Part shown: piece after piece, positions 6,475 to 7,349 of the stretch | How positions within the stretch are numbered: position 1 is the stretch's first letter | Layout: every line of letters begins with the position of its first letter | Assembly: GCA_030536165.1 (NCBI GenBank) | Contig: JAUNQM010000125.1 | Span: 1-7,349 of the forward strand | DNA: 7,349 nt | DNA from: Prevotellaceae bacterium | GTDB lineage: Bacteria; Bacteroidota; Bacteroidia; Bacteroidales; Bacteroidaceae | Reading direction: 5' to 3' | Program-made: the position numbers and the translations under genes | Notes under the pieces: model-generated | What the model was told of the DNA's origin: nothing | The model's input: only the letters and a program-made list of their open reading frames with translations | Databases searched by the model: none

Positions 6475-7083
6475 TCATTTGAATATACTGCTGAACAAAT
6501 GCTTGTAGGCTTCGGCTTTCTTTTGGAGGGGTAGGGGATAGGCACGCGATGTGCTTGGCATGCGATAGAGGCGTATTGGTCGTTGCTGACCGTCGGGGAG
6601 TGTTACGATAGTGTCGGTGTAAGAGCCGACTTTTGGTTTGGCTATCATGAAACGCTCGCAGATAGTGTCGGATGCTTTCTGCCCAGTGGTGACGATTGTT
6701 GTGCAGAGTGGCATTTTTACGAGTAGCGACTCGATGTCGGTTTGTTCTACAACCTCAAGAAACTTGTCGCTGGCATTGTCGTTGAGTCGGCGTATGGCGC
6801 ATGCCGTATCGTAGAGTGCGATGCCTTTGATGCGGAGAAAAGCAATGATTTGTTCTTTTCGATAAGTCTTTTTCTCGGAATTGATAAAGTGGAGAGCGTC
6901 GCTGAAAAAGACGAGTCCGAACACTCTCCACATGTCGTTTGTGAAGTTAGGGTAATAAAATTCAAAGTCCTTGCACCAGCGTTTCTTCTGCGGAGGAAAC
7001 GACCCGAGCATCAGCACTCGTCCGTTTGAAGGAAGAAAAGGTTCGAGTGGATGATGCTCGATTGGAATGTTGGTGTTTGGCAT
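6475..7083 (-). CDS. Uracil-DNA glycosylase superfamily protein
   Basis: This cytoplasmic protein of 202 residues belongs by motif recognition to the uracil-DNA glycosylase superfamily, in the branch often annotated as UDG-family or Mug/TDG-like in Bacteroidetes. It would remove uracil or a related damaged base from DNA as the first step of base excision repair. The first active-site loop is 'LGSFPPQKKRW' (26-36), followed by 'YPNFTNDMWR' (44-53). The strand 'IVTTGQKA' (130-137) and the late loop 'MPSTSRAYP' (175-183) stand where classical enzymes have the HPSP-type motif II. The loops differ from family 1 Ung, so substrate range is uncertain. Its start lies 31 bp after the stop of the reductase gene on the same strand, suggesting one transcript, and the structured RNA begins almost at its stop codon. 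The spacer carries a duplicated TTCAAAGTT (7093-7101, 7107-7115). Confidence 0.82.
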   Translation of the reverse strand: MPNTNIPIEHHPLEPFLPSNGRVLMLGSFPPQKKRWCKDFEFYYPNFTNDMWRVFGLVFFSDALHFINSEKKTYRKEQIIAFLRIKGIALYDTACAIRRLNDNASDKFLEVVEQTDIESLLVKMPLCTTIVTTGQKASDTICERFMIAKPKVGSYTDTIVTLPDGQQRPIRLYRMPSTSRAYPLPLQKKAEAYKHLFSSIFK

Positions 7084-7114
7084 GTTCTAAGGTTCAAAGT
7101 TAAATTTTCAAAGT

Positions 7115-7349
7115 TCAACCTTTCAGTTCTTTTACGAACTGGGTGATTTCAGCCATCTTCTTTGGTATCTGAATGCCTTGTGGACATTTAGGCAGGCACT
7201 CTTCGCAATCAACACATTGGTCTGCCTGACCGAGACGGGGCACTTTCTCATCGTAGCCTAAGAGGAAGGCTTTGCGCTTCTCGTCGTAGTCGGCATCGCG
7301 TTTGTTGAGTGGCATCTGCTGGTCGTTGATACATTTGTTGTAGTGGCTG
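7115..7349 (-). CDS. Aldo/keto reductase with C-terminal 4Fe-4S module (5' end off the window)
   Basis: Only the last 77 residues are visible; the frame continues past the right edge, so the ATG at 7313-7315 is internal. The segment 'YNKCINDQQMPLNKRDADYD' followed by 'RKAFLLGYDEKVPRLGQADQ' and the cluster 'CVDCEECLPKCPQGIQIPK' match the C-terminal extension of Bacteroidetes aldo/keto reductases that carry a ferredoxin-like site. The cysteines follow C-x2-C-x2-C-x3-C-P (visible residues 45, 48, 51 and 55), suited to one 4Fe-4S cluster. The (beta/alpha)8 NAD(P)H-dependent catalytic part would lie upstream, outside the window. The substrate is unknown. The gene ends in TGA at 7115-7117 and is followed closely by the glycosylase gene. 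Another iron-sulfur oxidoreductase is possible but the flanking motifs fit this family best. Confidence 0.8.
   Translation of the reverse strand, partial: SHYNKCINDQQMPLNKRDADYDEKRKAFLLGYDEKVPRLGQADQCVDCEECLPKCPQGIQIPKKMAEITQFVKELKG

Noticed and set aside
6459..6530. A dedicated promoter for the structured RNA
   Set aside because: TATATTCA (6480-6487) is a poor match to the Bacteroidetes -7 box and lacks a properly spaced TTTG, so no promoter feature is reported.
6232..6534. Plus-strand open frame of 100 codons
   Set aside because: It covers the terminator, the self-complementary RNA region and the antisense 3' end of the glycosylase gene, and its translation has no recognisable features.

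Overview
This window reads as a chromosomal segment of a Bacteroidales bacterium, most likely Prevotella or a close relative. The evidence is a promoter of the Bacteroidetes type (TAnnTTTG, at 5904-5911), a BtuG-type surface propeller protein next to a BtuB receptor, the C-terminal tail 'LYNLQG..V.ENYKGIII.NGKK' common in that group, and an aldo/keto reductase with a C-terminal 4Fe-4S module. All recognisable genes lie on the minus strand, so the window is best read from right to left.

Right end (7349 to 6241): the C-terminal end of an aldo/keto reductase with a ferredoxin-like cysteine cluster, then a uracil-DNA glycosylase superfamily protein. Directly after it comes a stretch of about 220 nt with strong RNA structure. 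Its two ends are perfectly complementary over 16 bp, a long imperfect rod lies inside, and it finishes in a textbook intrinsic terminator. I interpret it as a structured small RNA with a 6S-like layout.

Middle (6240 to 5576): intergenic DNA of about 660 bp. It holds an unusual array of five near-identical 13-bp palindromes (ACACCTNAGGTGT) with centres every 23-24 bp, a hairpin of the CCCCTTCGGGG type, a Bacteroidetes promoter, a clear cobalamin riboswitch, and a second GC-rich repeat element just upstream of the btuB start codon.

Left part (5575 to 1): a vitamin B12 acquisition operon under the riboswitch. It contains a TonB-dependent BtuB receptor, a BtuG-like beta-propeller protein whose start overlaps the btuB stop (ATGA), and, after 126 bp, a large exported protein of at least 748 residues that runs off the left edge. 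That third protein has Ig-like character and shares its C-terminal tail with BtuG, but I do not recognise its family. By context it is a candidate extra surface component of B12 capture. When cobalamin is scarce the riboswitch should permit expression. BtuG would then bind the corrinoid at the surface and pass it to BtuB for TonB-driven import.

The observations most worth a second look are the palindrome array, the 6S-like RNA and the unrecognised third protein of the B12 operon.
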